Shown here piece by piece: positions 48,401-56,587 of a stretch of DNA of 64,000 nucleotides. The translations under genes and the position numbers were made by a program. The DNA comes from an uncultured Flavobacterium sp. (GTDB lineage Bacteria > Bacteroidota > Bacteroidia > Flavobacteriales > Flavobacteriaceae). Below the pieces are notes generated by a model. It did no database searches. It was not told the origin of the DNA and worked only from the letters and a program-made list of their open reading frames with translations. Location of the stretch: NCBI GenBank assembly GCA_937773775.1, contig CALJVL010000010.1:1-64000 (forward strand), in the 5' to 3' direction. Positions within the stretch are counted from its first letter, which is position 1. Every line of letters starts with the position of its first letter.

Positions 48401-49869
48401 TTATCCTTGTTGCTTAAATCCAGAAGCCCATCAAAATTCATCCTAAGATTCGGGTCGTTTACCGAAATTTGTCCATTATAATTAGGAGCCTTTAAATTTC
48501 CATTTAACACTATGTTATTATAAGTGTAGTCGTTAAAATCTATTTTGGTAACATCCCCTTTTACAGCGGTATTTAGATATTTTTCAGTGAAACCAATACC
48601 ATCAACGTCGATATTCATACTTACTTTTCCTAAATCATTCCGTTCTAGTAAAGTTCCAACATCAAAATCTTCCAAAACAATTTTACCTAAATAAGACGCT
48701 TTGTCAATAATATCAATACGTTTCATCTCCAATTGAGATTGCACTTTTCCTAAATTGGTATCCATCGAAAAAGCAGCATCAAGAAAAGTTGCGCTTAACT
48801 GAGTATTTCCGACCAAAGAGAAATTCCCTAATTTTTTTAGCTCTTTTGGTAATCTTTTGCCGAGAACATTTGGAAGTAAGCGTACCAAGTTTTGATAGCT
48901 ACTTGAAATGTTTTCAAATCTCCCGTTCATGTAAAATCTTTGTTCCTCTTTCCCAAACAGGTTTTTAAAGTTTATATCAGCGACTATCTGAGATTTATTG
49001 GAGTCGACAAGCACCAATTTTGTAACATTTAAATTGTTTAATGTTCCTTTAATTCTTGCTTTAATTGTAAAGTATTGGTTCTTGCCTAATTCATTATAAA
49101 AATGTTTGATATCGTTAGAAGCCAATCTTAAAGATTTAATCTTCGCTTCAAACTGTACCTTATCCGTAAAGTTCGAAAAGTCCTCTATTTTATAGTTTAA
49201 AATGACATCAGCTTTAAGTTTTGATTCCTTGGTAGATAAATCTAGTTCTTCAAGCTTTATACTTTTTTTAGTGTAACTAAACTTAGAACTTAAGTTCACA
49301 ACATATAAACCACGATGGTCTTGAAAAGACATGCTATTAATCGTTGTTTTTACCGATGGACCATATATTATAAAATCGCTAATACTGGTATTGAGCCTTG
49401 CAAAGTCAATATCTTTTGGGTTTTCCTTATTCTCATCTGTCAATATAAAGTGCCCATTTGAAATGATTGCTCTATTTGACTTTAGCAAGAAACGTTTGCC
49501 AGATGATTTTCCAGATGGTTTTCCAGTATCAAAAGCATTTATGAATTTATCAATATTGGTTTCTTTTTCGTTCTTATAAGTTTTCAAATTAAACAACAAC
49601 CCGTCTAAGCGTATAGTGCCAAAAATCAAATCACCGTCCAATATTTTTTTTCCTTCTAAAATATTGGTGCTAATAATCTTAGAGTAAATTAGTGTATCTT
49701 TATGATGGTCTAAAATTAAGACATTCTTAAATTTTACACCTCCAAAAACAGAAACTCTAATTCCTTCAATAGCAATATCAGTACCGTAGTCTTTATTAAT
49801 ACTATTGGCGAAATATTGGGCTATTTTAGTCTGAATAAAAGGCATCGAAAGAGCAATACCAAGTACCAA
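45427..49869 (-). CDS. tamB: TamB-like translocation/assembly module protein
   Basis: A giant (at least 1480 residues) beta-rich periplasmic protein spanning the envelope, with an AsmA-like N-terminus and a C-terminal TamB (DUF490) domain containing FDLDITPEAEIEVILD, FNMWGDFQAYEGSYNFKYGG and QTQALYLLSSGGF. TamB proteins carry phospholipids between membranes or help build outer-membrane proteins. The membrane anchor continues upstream of the first usable start: codons from 49932 to 49870 read IGIKKLIKIIFRFILGLIVL in frame with no ATG, GTG or TTG until TTG 49869. The true start is therefore uncertain (ATA/ATC or altered sequence). Divergent from tsaD. Confidence 0.88.
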   Translation of the reverse strand: MVLGIALSMPFIQTKIAQYFANSINKDYGTDIAIEGIRVSVFGGVKFKNVLILDHHKDTLIYSKIISTNILEGKKILDGDLIFGTIRLDGLLFNLKTYKNEKETNIDKFINAFDTGKPSGKSSGKRFLLKSNRAIISNGHFILTDENKENPKDIDFARLNTSISDFIIYGPSVKTTINSMSFQDHRGLYVVNLSSKFSYTKKSIKLEELDLSTKESKLKADVILNYKIEDFSNFTDKVQFEAKIKSLRLASNDIKHFYNELGKNQYFTIKARIKGTLNNLNVTKLVLVDSNKSQIVADINFKNLFGKEEQRFYMNGRFENISSSYQNLVRLLPNVLGKRLPKELKKLGNFSLVGNTQLSATFLDAAFSMDTNLGKVQSQLEMKRIDIIDKASYLGKIVLEDFDVGTLLERNDLGKVSMNIDVDGIGFTEKYLNTAVKGDVTKIDFNDYTYNNIVLNGNLKAPNYNGQISVNDPNLRMNFDGLLDLSNKDNKYDFHINVENADLHKLKLVKDSISIFKGDVIVQVSGNTIENLEGNVFIKETSYQNEKDTYRFDDFNINSSFDQDGIRTIAVNSPDIVQGEIVGKFQFDQLGKLVKNALGSLYTNFEPNKVNKGQFLKFNFSIYNKIIEIFYPEISIGSNTIVKGNIKSDMQEFKLNFNSPQIIASQNILDNIRVSIDNKNPLYNAYIELDSIKTKYYKIRDFSLINVTMKDTLFFRSEFKGGSQGEDYFNLNLYHTINKNNENVVGINKSEMKFKDYLWYLNENETPNNQIVFDKSFKNFNVDDIILSHENQAISLQGTIKDRINKDLKLSFKDVDLFRITPATSKFVFNGNINGAVNFKQNNEVYKPTASLVIDQLNINETDLGVFKFDIEGDQNLEKFTINSLLENESLESLNADGYFKIVNKETVLDINLKLAKFNLGLLNSLGGDVVSHIRGLVTGNATISGNVNKPDINGRLYLDDAGLTIPYLNVDYLLNDRSVVDLTDQSFLFRNNTLTDSKFGTKGLLNGIIEHNNFADWKFDLAIEAQRLLVLDTKDKEDAAYYGTAFIDGRATIKGPINGLFIKVEAKSEKGTEIKIPINSAESVSENAFVHFLTEKEKYNIKMGIVEDMRGYRGLELEFDLDITPEAEIEVILDRDSGHGIKGKGFGSLLFKINTLGKFNMWGDFQAYEGSYNFKYGGLVDKKFDVRKGGSIIWEGNPMKAQLNLEAVYKTTANPAVLLQNSSFNRKVPVEVIIGIHGDLASPEPDFNIEFPTVSNVLKSEIQYKLNDKDVRQTQALYLLSSGGFLSSEGVSQSDFSGSLFETASSLLGGIIQSDNEKFKVGLNYISADRRIGRETDGRFVATISSKINERITINGKVGVPFGGINESAIVGDLEVQYRVNEDGTLNLRLFNRENDINYIGQGIGYTQGIGVSYEVDFDTFKELVNTIFKSHILGIEKAAPEQFQDSNIAPEYINFTRPKGPQAEIPKKSLEAIIPEED

Positions 49870-50000
49870 TAATAGTACGATAAGCCCAAGAATAAAACGG
49901 AAAATTATTTTAATAAGTTTTTTGATACCTATCTGTTGTTATATTTTTTTAATTATTCAATTTGCCCAAGGAAAGAGCGGCACCTTTGATAAAAATTCTT

Positions 50001-50008
50001 TAATTTTG
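50001..50008 (+). promoter_or_regulatory. -7 box for the tsaD-rsmE-DUF4159 genes
   Basis: TAATTTTG is an exact TAnnTTTG match 66 bp upstream of the tsaD ATG at 50075, in the divergent tamB/tsaD gap. No TTG lies at normal spacing. Confidence 0.4.
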
Positions 50009-50074
50009 GCTGCGCCGTAAAAATAAAAAAATAAAATCGGCCTGTCAAATATAATTCAAAATTTGTGCCCTTTT

Positions 50075-51097
50075 ATGCAAAATCCCGAGGTTTTTATTTT
50101 AGCAATTGAAAGTTCCTGTGATGACACAGCAGCAGCAGTGTTACTTAATGATAAAGTACTATCTAATGTTGTTGCAAATCAATTAATTCACGCTCAGTAT
50201 GGCGGAGTTGTGCCAGAATTAGCTTCTCGTGCACATCAACAAAATATTGTCCCCGTAATTGATGCTGCGCTTCGCAATGCCAACATTAAAAAGGAGCAGT
50301 TGTCAGCCATAGCATTTACTCAAGGCCCTGGATTAATGGGGTCGCTCTTAGTTGGAAGTTCTTTTGCCAAATCAATGGCTCTAGCCCTTGAAATCCCACT
50401 TATTGCAGTAAATCATATGCATGCCCACATTTTAGCGCATTTTATTCGTGAAGAAGGATATGAAAAACCGAGTTTCCCCTTTTTGGCATTGACTATAAGT
50501 GGCGGCCATACCCAAATTGTAGAAGTGAAAGATTATTTTGACTTAACAATTATTGGAGAAACGACCGATGATGCAGTAGGAGAAGCTTTTGATAAAAGCG
50601 CAAAAATTCTTGGACTACCCTACCCTGGAGGCCCCCTAGTTGACAAACATGCGCAGTTGGGAAATCCCAAAGCTTTTGTGTTTACAAAACCAAAAGTACC
50701 CGGATTGAATTTTAGTTTTTCAGGTCTTAAAACAGCCATTTTATACTTTGTCCAGAAGAAAAAACTAGAGAACCCCAATTTTATAGAAGAGAATTTAAAT
50801 GATATTTGCGCTTCAATACAATACACAATAATTGAAATTTTAATGGACAAATTAAAATTAGCCGTAAAAGAAACTGGCATAAAGCAAGTTGCTATTGGCG
50901 GAGGTGTTTCAGCCAATTATGGTATTAGAAAAACCTTGCAAGAAGCCGAACAAAAATACGGTTGGAAAACATTTGTTCCAAAATTTGAATACACCACCGA
51001 TAATGCTGCAATGATAGGAATTGTCGGTTATCAAAAGTTTTTATCCCAAAAATTTGAAACATCAACCGTTGTTTCAAAAGCACGAATTCAATTCTAA
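50075..51097 (+). CDS. tsaD: tRNA N6-adenosine threonylcarbamoyltransferase TsaD
   Basis: A 340-residue essential enzyme that, with TsaB and TsaE, makes t6A37 on ANN-decoding tRNAs. ILAIESSCDDTAAAVL starts the ASKHA fold; HMHAH holds the metal-binding histidines; LTISGGHTQIVEV and the C-terminal TTDNAAMIG are conserved. I start at ATG 50075; an in-frame TTG at 50063 adds four residues. rsmE begins 3 bp after its stop, so they share a transcript. Confidence 0.96.
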   Translation: MQNPEVFILAIESSCDDTAAAVLLNDKVLSNVVANQLIHAQYGGVVPELASRAHQQNIVPVIDAALRNANIKKEQLSAIAFTQGPGLMGSLLVGSSFAKSMALALEIPLIAVNHMHAHILAHFIREEGYEKPSFPFLALTISGGHTQIVEVKDYFDLTIIGETTDDAVGEAFDKSAKILGLPYPGGPLVDKHAQLGNPKAFVFTKPKVPGLNFSFSGLKTAILYFVQKKKLENPNFIEENLNDICASIQYTIIEILMDKLKLAVKETGIKQVAIGGGVSANYGIRKTLQEAEQKYGWKTFVPKFEYTTDNAAMIGIVGYQKFLSQKFETSTVVSKARIQF

Positions 51098-51100
51098 GTT

Positions 51101-51808
51101 ATGCAATTATTTCACAATCCAAATATCGACGAGACTACCGAAACCTTTTCTTTTGACAAAGAAGAAAGCAAACATATCATAAAAGTGTTGCGAAAAAAAG
51201 ACAGTGACACCTTATTTGTAACCAATGGATCAGGCTGTTTGTTTGAAACTGAAATCACATTGGCTTCCGATAGTAAATGTACCGTTAAAGTTATTTCATT
51301 CGAAAAAAAACCAGCCTCAAAATTCCACTTGCATCTTGCAGTTGCACCGACAAAAATGAACGATCGTTATGAATGGTTTCTGGAGAAGGCAACTGAGATC
51401 GGCATTAATGAAATTACTCCTATCATTTGTGACCGTTCTGAACGAAAAGTCATCAAAAATGACCGCTTTGATAAGATTATTTTGACCGCCATGAAGCAGT
51501 CCAATGGGTTATATCTCCCCAAATTGAACGAAGCTGTTACTTTTAAAGAGTTTTTGAAACGTAAAAATGACGGATCACTATTGATCGCACATTGCGAAGA
51601 AACAGATAAGAAAACATTGAAACTAGTTTTAAAACCTAATGAAAGTGTCACCATGCTCATCGGTCCCGAAGGTGATTTTTCGGAGAAAGAAATCGCATTG
51701 GCAACAGAAAATAAATATGTACCGGTATCACTAGGCTATACCAGACTGAGGACAGAAACCGCAGCGATAGTGGCCTGTCACAGCATCGTTTTCTTTAATG
51801 AAGAATAA
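51101..51808 (+). CDS. rsmE: 16S rRNA (uracil1498-N3)-methyltransferase RsmE
   Basis: A 235-residue SPOUT methyltransferase. An N-terminal PUA-like domain is followed by the trefoil-knot SAM site with LIGPEGDFSEKEI and VSLGYTRLRTETAAI, both diagnostic of RsmE. It methylates U1498 of 16S rRNA. Packed between tsaD (3 bp) and the DUF4159 gene (19 bp). Confidence 0.94.
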   Translation: MQLFHNPNIDETTETFSFDKEESKHIIKVLRKKDSDTLFVTNGSGCLFETEITLASDSKCTVKVISFEKKPASKFHLHLAVAPTKMNDRYEWFLEKATEIGINEITPIICDRSERKVIKNDRFDKIILTAMKQSNGLYLPKLNEAVTFKEFLKRKNDGSLLIAHCEETDKKTLKLVLKPNESVTMLIGPEGDFSEKEIALATENKYVPVSLGYTRLRTETAAIVACHSIVFFNEE

Positions 51809-51827
51809 CCCTATTTAGAAAGGAATT

Positions 51828-52466
51828 ATGAAAAGAATATATATAGTTTTACTGTTAATTTCTATCGCTTCATTTTCGCAAGAAATTGCATTGGTAAAAT
51901 ATCGTGGCGGTGGGGATTGGTATGCCAATCCCACATCGCTTCCCAATTTGATTAAATATTGCAATGCTAACATCAACACCCACATAAACACAAAACCAGC
52001 TACCGTGGAGCCTGGAAGTCCGACTATCTTTTCCTATCCATTCCTACATATGACTGGTCACGGGAACGTTGTTTTTAGTGATTCAGATATAAGTAATCTG
52101 AATAAATATCTGCTGTCTGGAGGATTCCTTCATATCGATGACAATTACGGAATGGACAAGTACATTAGAAAAGAAATAAAAAAAATATTCCCAAACAATG
52201 ACTTAATTGAAATACCTGCTAATCATGCCATCTTTCAAAAACCATTTCTTTTTACTAACGGATTACCCAAAATACATGAACACGACGGAAAGCGTCCTCA
52301 GGCGTTCGGAATCTTATCAGACAATAGGCTAATGTTACTTTATACATTCGAGTGCGACTTAGGTGATGGCTGGGAAGACCCAGAGGTACACAATGACCCG
52401 ACTGCCGTTCGCGATAAGGCACTAAAAATGGGCGCTAATATTATCAACTATGTTTTTAATAATTAA
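51828..52466 (+). CDS. secreted DUF4159 domain protein
   Basis: A 212-residue protein with a signal peptide (LLISIASFSQ) and a DUF4159 domain covering almost the whole mature chain: ALVKYRGGGDWYANPTSLPN, FLHMTGHGNVVFSDSD, GGFLHIDDNYGMDKYI and the end WEDPEVHNDPT. The fold is glutamine-amidotransferase-like, but no enzymatic role is established. The third gene of the tsaD transcript by spacing. Confidence 0.88.
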   Translation: MKRIYIVLLLISIASFSQEIALVKYRGGGDWYANPTSLPNLIKYCNANINTHINTKPATVEPGSPTIFSYPFLHMTGHGNVVFSDSDISNLNKYLLSGGFLHIDDNYGMDKYIRKEIKKIFPNNDLIEIPANHAIFQKPFLFTNGLPKIHEHDGKRPQAFGILSDNRLMLLYTFECDLGDGWEDPEVHNDPTAVRDKALKMGANIINYVFNN

Positions 52467-53072
52467 AAATAAAGCCTTCAACTCCTAATAAGTTAATTAT
52501 ACTCTCATCAGGCTTAAGTCGCTTCAGTGTGTCCAAAAAAAATAGACCAAGAAAATATTTATTAGCATTTATAAATAGCGGAACAACTTGCATTTAATAT
52601 TTTAAAAAAAAAGAACTCCTCTTAGAGTTTTGAAATGTGATAATTGTTACACAAATACCTAAACACAAGTGCAACATTAATCTTTAGTGTCAATTTATTG
52701 GCTAGACTCAAAAGCTATAATATCCTATAAAACCAGATGCTGCATATCAAACCTAAAGAGACCGCCATTACGCAATAAAAGAGCGTTGACTATAAGTATA
52801 AAAAAAATCATTTAAAAAAAATCTAGTGATACAATTATTTTAATCGTTAAAATATTTTTTTATTTGCTTTTTTTAATAAAAGTACAATTTACCTTGCTTT
52901 TATTAAATTATTGTTATGACGTCGAAAAAAAACACCACATAAGTATAGTTAATTTCATGTTAATATATTTTTTATAAAACTTGAAATAGAATTTGCATTT
53001 AAAGATTATTTGTTATAAAATTGTGTTATAATTAACCATTTCAAATTTTTTTAACAAACACCACAATTTATT
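52467..53072. other. 606-bp AT-rich intergenic region, no gene seen
   Basis: Very AT-rich, no coding stretch with a start in any frame. A weak hairpin (AATAAAAG with CTTTTATT, near 52875-52905) and scattered TTTG motifs are present. It must carry the M43 protease promoter, but no exact TAnnTTTG element is close to the start. Confidence 0.4.
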
Positions 53073-54023
53073 ATGAAGAAAATTATTTTATCCGCCGCCG
53101 CATTTATGATGGTGCTTTCTTGTCAAAATGACCAGACAGAACCTACGACTTCTGTAACAAATGCAATTTCAAAAAGAGACTGCGCCTCGCAAGACGTATT
53201 AGCGGAGCAAATGAAAGCCGATCCATCGCTAGCTTTACGAATGAATCAAATTGAGGCATTTACACAAAAAGCGATGTTAACCAATCGTCTTGTGAACGGG
53301 AAAATTGTTATTCCTGTAGTAGTGAATGTTTTGTACAGGACAGCAGCAGAAAATATTACTGATGCCCAAATTCAATCTCAAATCGATGTTCTAAATGCTG
53401 ATTTCAATGCGACAAACTCTGATTTCAATAGCATTCCTTCTGAGTTTGCAGGAGTTGCCGCAAATGTTGGAATTACTTTCGAACTAATTGAAATTATTAG
53501 AAAATCAACGAAAAAATCTTCTTGGGGAACCAGAGATGTAATGAAAAATGGGAAAAGAGGTGGAATCGATGCTACGGACCCAACATCGACACTCAACATG
53601 TGGGCCTGCACCATCGGTGGCGGAATTTTAGGCTATGCACAATTTCCTGGTGGTTCTAATGCTACAGATGGTGTTGTAATTGACTCTCAATATTTTGGAA
53701 AATCAGCTGCTGCAAGCTACCCTTACAATTTGGGAAGAACTGGTAGTCACGAAGTGGGTCACTGGATGAACCTAAGACATATTTGGGGTGATGCTTCTTG
53801 TGGAAACGATTTAGTTTCTGACACCCCTGTACACAAAACTTCTAACTACGGAGTACCAACATATCCTTACGAAAGCACTTGTTTGCCTGCTCACAATGAA
53901 ATGACGATGAACTATATGGACTATACCGATGACAGAGGCATGTACATGTTTACAAACGGTCAAAAATCAAGAATGTCCGCTTTATTTGTTTCCGGTGGAG
54001 CCAGATCCGGTTTCGGTATCTAA
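53073..54023 (+). CDS. M43-family (pappalysin-like) zinc metalloprotease, lipoprotein
   Basis: A 316-residue secreted protease. The signal MKKIILSAAAFMMVLSCQND has a lipobox-like cysteine. The active site HEVGHWMNLRH at residues 226-236 is the M43 version of the metzincin motif, where the usual glycine is Asn; HIWGD and the disulfide-type C-N-D-x-V-x-D-TP follow, and NYMDYTDD is the Met-turn. It resembles cytophagalysin-type enzymes that degrade extracellular proteins. It has a strong terminator, immediately followed by IS copy 2. Confidence 0.92.
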   Translation: MKKIILSAAAFMMVLSCQNDQTEPTTSVTNAISKRDCASQDVLAEQMKADPSLALRMNQIEAFTQKAMLTNRLVNGKIVIPVVVNVLYRTAAENITDAQIQSQIDVLNADFNATNSDFNSIPSEFAGVAANVGITFELIEIIRKSTKKSSWGTRDVMKNGKRGGIDATDPTSTLNMWACTIGGGILGYAQFPGGSNATDGVVIDSQYFGKSAAASYPYNLGRTGSHEVGHWMNLRHIWGDASCGNDLVSDTPVHKTSNYGVPTYPYESTCLPAHNEMTMNYMDYTDDRGMYMFTNGQKSRMSALFVSGGARSGFGI

Positions 54024-54048
54024 CAGTCTCAAAACAATAAAAAATAAA

Positions 54049-54077
54049 AACTCGCTACTTGTTAGCGAGTTTTTTTA
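54049..54077 (+). terminator. rho-independent terminator after the M43 protease
   Basis: AACTCGCTA (54049-54057) pairs with TAGCGAGTT (54063-54071) followed by a T-run; the IS starts about 10 bp past the run. Confidence 0.9.
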
Positions 54078-54125
54078 TCTTAATACTGTCCCGTCCTGAA
54101 ATAGCGATACACAAAACAGATCGTT

Positions 54126-54554
54126 ATGGAAAAGAATACGAACTATGTTAAGCGTAGTCAATGTGACTACAGTATGTCATTAAAGCTTCAAATCGTCAGA
54201 GAGATTGAAAAGGGTAGCTTGTCTGTTACAGAAGCCAGGAAACAATATGGTATTCAATCACGATCAACGGTTGTTCAATGGTTGAGAAAATTTGGTAACT
54301 TTGATTGGGAAAACCAAACACCATTTAATATGTCAAAGTCTCCGGAACAAAAGATAATGGAGCTTGAAGCCAAAGTAAAACTTCTAGAGAAGCAGAAGTC
54401 ATTCTTGGAACGACAAGCTTTTGTTGCAGATAAAAAAGTAATATTTTTTGATATGATGATTGATATTGCTGAAGAAGAATATCAAATAGATATACGAAAA
54501 AATGCTCCACCCGAACAATCGACCATTTTAGACAAAAAGAACAACAAACACTAG
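54126..54554 (+). CDS. IS3-family transposase OrfA, copy 2
   Basis: 142 residues, identical to OrfA of copy 1: helix-turn-helix then a leucine-zipper coiled coil, ending in the TAGTG overlap with orfB and a possible -1 slip site at CAAAAAGAAC. Confidence 0.92.
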   Translation: MEKNTNYVKRSQCDYSMSLKLQIVREIEKGSLSVTEARKQYGIQSRSTVVQWLRKFGNFDWENQTPFNMSKSPEQKIMELEAKVKLLEKQKSFLERQAFVADKKVIFFDMMIDIAEEEYQIDIRKNAPPEQSTILDKKNNKH

Positions 54555-55420
54555 TGTTCGCCTGTTATTTGTCCGGGGTAAATCGACCCGTTTATTATCG
54601 CAAAATTAGTAGAAAGAGGAGTAAACAAAGCAAAGCCATAGAAGTGGTTGCTATGGTAATTGAAATCAGAAAATCAATGCCTAGATTGGGAACTAGGAAG
54701 CTTTATTATCTTTTAGCAGACAAACTCCAATTGATGCACATCGGAAGAGATATGTTTTTTGATATACTTAGAGCCAACCATCTATTAATACAGCCAAAAC
54801 GTAGTTATCATATAACTACGAACTCTCACCATCGGTTTAGAAAATATCAAAATCAAATCCTTGATTTGGAAATAAATAGACCTGAGCAAGTCTGGGTATC
54901 GGATATTACCTATATCGGAAAAAGAGAAAAACCCTGCTACGTAAGCATTATTACAGACGCCTATTCCAAGAAAATTATGGGGCATTATGTTGCGGATAAT
55001 ATGAATACACAAAGTAGTGTTATGGCCCTTAAGATGGCAATCCAACAAAGGAAAGACAAGGAAATACCATTGATTCATCACTCAGATAGGGGATTGCAAT
55101 ATTGTGCCAATGATTACCAAAGCATTTTAAGTAAAAACGGGATACTCCCAAGTATGACGCAAAACTCTGACCCGTACGAAAATGCAGTGGCTGAAAGAAT
55201 TAATGGGATATTAAAACAAGAATTTATGATTCATAAATACAGTCAAGATTTAAAAATAATGAAGTGTATCGTTAAAGAAGCAATTAATACATATAACCAA
55301 CAGCGACCCCATTATTCTAATTATATGCTGACTCCAAATCAAATGCACTCACAAAACCAAATTAAAATGAGAACTTATAAAACAAAAAACAGCAGTAAAC
55401 TTTTGCTTACTACTGTTTAA
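54554..55420 (+). CDS. IS3-family transposase OrfB (DDE integrase), copy 2
   Basis: 288 residues, identical to OrfB of copy 1 with the D117-D178-(35)-E214 triad intact. Produced as an OrfAB fusion by -1 frameshifting in this family. Confidence 0.92.
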   Translation: MFACYLSGVNRPVYYRKISRKRSKQSKAIEVVAMVIEIRKSMPRLGTRKLYYLLADKLQLMHIGRDMFFDILRANHLLIQPKRSYHITTNSHHRFRKYQNQILDLEINRPEQVWVSDITYIGKREKPCYVSIITDAYSKKIMGHYVADNMNTQSSVMALKMAIQQRKDKEIPLIHHSDRGLQYCANDYQSILSKNGILPSMTQNSDPYENAVAERINGILKQEFMIHKYSQDLKIMKCIVKEAINTYNQQRPHYSNYMLTPNQMHSQNQIKMRTYKTKNSSKLLLTTV

Positions 55421-55493
55421 TAATTGTACTTTTATTTTTTATTAATCCTGTATCGTTTTTTCAGGACTAGACACCTAAATAATAAATTACGCT

Positions 55494-56585
55494 ATGATTA
55501 CATCAAAAACCATTTCAAATGGTATTCTTCGCGCTTTATTAACAGTCGTACTGAGCAGTTTAATTTTTTACTTTTTCTATAAAATCCAGTCTGTATTAAT
55601 TTATCTGGCGATTTCACTTATTCTAACATTGATTGGGCTTCCTATTTTACAGTTTTTCAAAAAGCGGCTAAAATTCAATCATCTTTTTGCATCTACTGCA
55701 ACAATCGTTATATTTATACTTATTATCCTAGGGTTCTTAATGATGTTTATTCCCTTGATCTTATCCCAAGGTCACAACTTGTCGCTACTCAATACAACCG
55801 CAATTGAAAATAACATAATACAATTAATGAATCAATTCGCTTTGTTTCTAGATAGCTATCAAATTGATTCCTCTGCAATGCTGAAAGAGGCTAATATTAC
55901 TTCAAAAATAAACTTTAACCTTATTCCCAATTTTTTAAATACAATTATCGGGACGATAAGTAGTTTTGGGATCGGTTTTGGAGCAGTACTGTTTATTACT
56001 TTTTTCTTTTTAAAAGACCGTGTAGTATTCATGAAAGGAGCTCGGAAATTAATGCCAGATAGTCATGAAGATAAAATTTTGAATTCTTTAGATAAAATCA
56101 ATTACCTTTTATCTCGCTATTTCATCGGATTGCTATTGCAATTGTTTATTGTATTTATTTTATACCTGATCGTCTTAGTTATTTTTGGAATTCCTAATGC
56201 CGCTATAATTGCTTTTTTATGCGCTTTGTTAAATATTATCCCATACATAGGTCCAGTAATAGCATCAGTCTTAGCAGCCATTTTAACAATGATGAGTAAT
56301 TTAGGTAGTGATTTTCAATCTGAACTTTTACCAACTACCATCTACGTTTTAATTGGATTCTGGATTATTCAAATCATCGATAACAACTTGTCTCAACCGA
56401 TAATTTTTTCCAAAAGTGTTAGTTCGCATCCATTGGAAATATTCCTCGTGATATTGATTGCTGGTTACCTTTTTGGTGTTTTAGGCATGATCGTTGCCGT
56501 TCCCTTTTATACGATAGTAAAAGTAATAGGTAAAGAATTCTTTCCAGAAAACATGATTATTCGACTACTAACTAAAAACTTATAA
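55494..56585 (+). CDS. AI-2E/PerM-family membrane transporter
   Basis: A 363-residue protein of the AI-2E transporter (PerM) family with about seven or eight membrane helices and a soluble insert around residues 85-160. Diagnostic stretches are GIPNAAIIAFLCALLNIIPY IGP region (split here) and SHPLEIFLVILIAGYLFGVL with GMIVAVPFY. Members export AI-2 or act as Na+/H+ antiporters; substrate unknown here. The IS ends only 20 bp before its ATG, so its native promoter has been displaced unless the IS supplies one. It leads a likely three-gene transcript. Confidence 0.88.
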   Translation: MITSKTISNGILRALLTVVLSSLIFYFFYKIQSVLIYLAISLILTLIGLPILQFFKKRLKFNHLFASTATIVIFILIILGFLMMFIPLILSQGHNLSLLNTTAIENNIIQLMNQFALFLDSYQIDSSAMLKEANITSKINFNLIPNFLNTIIGTISSFGIGFGAVLFITFFFLKDRVVFMKGARKLMPDSHEDKILNSLDKINYLLSRYFIGLLLQLFIVFILYLIVLVIFGIPNAAIIAFLCALLNIIPYIGPVIASVLAAILTMMSNLGSDFQSELLPTTIYVLIGFWIIQIIDNNLSQPIIFSKSVSSHPLEIFLVILIAGYLFGVLGMIVAVPFYTIVKVIGKEFFPENMIIRLLTKNL

Positions 56586-56587
56586 TT

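Larger units (their letters stand above)
54087..55473 (+). mobile_element. IS3-family insertion sequence, copy 2 (1387 bp)
   Basis: Same ends, length and orientation as copy 1 (25703-27089), and by reading identical base for base. Left flank ATAC, right flank CCTA, so no visible target duplication. The right end is 20 bp upstream of the ATG of the AI-2E transporter gene. Confidence 0.92.
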
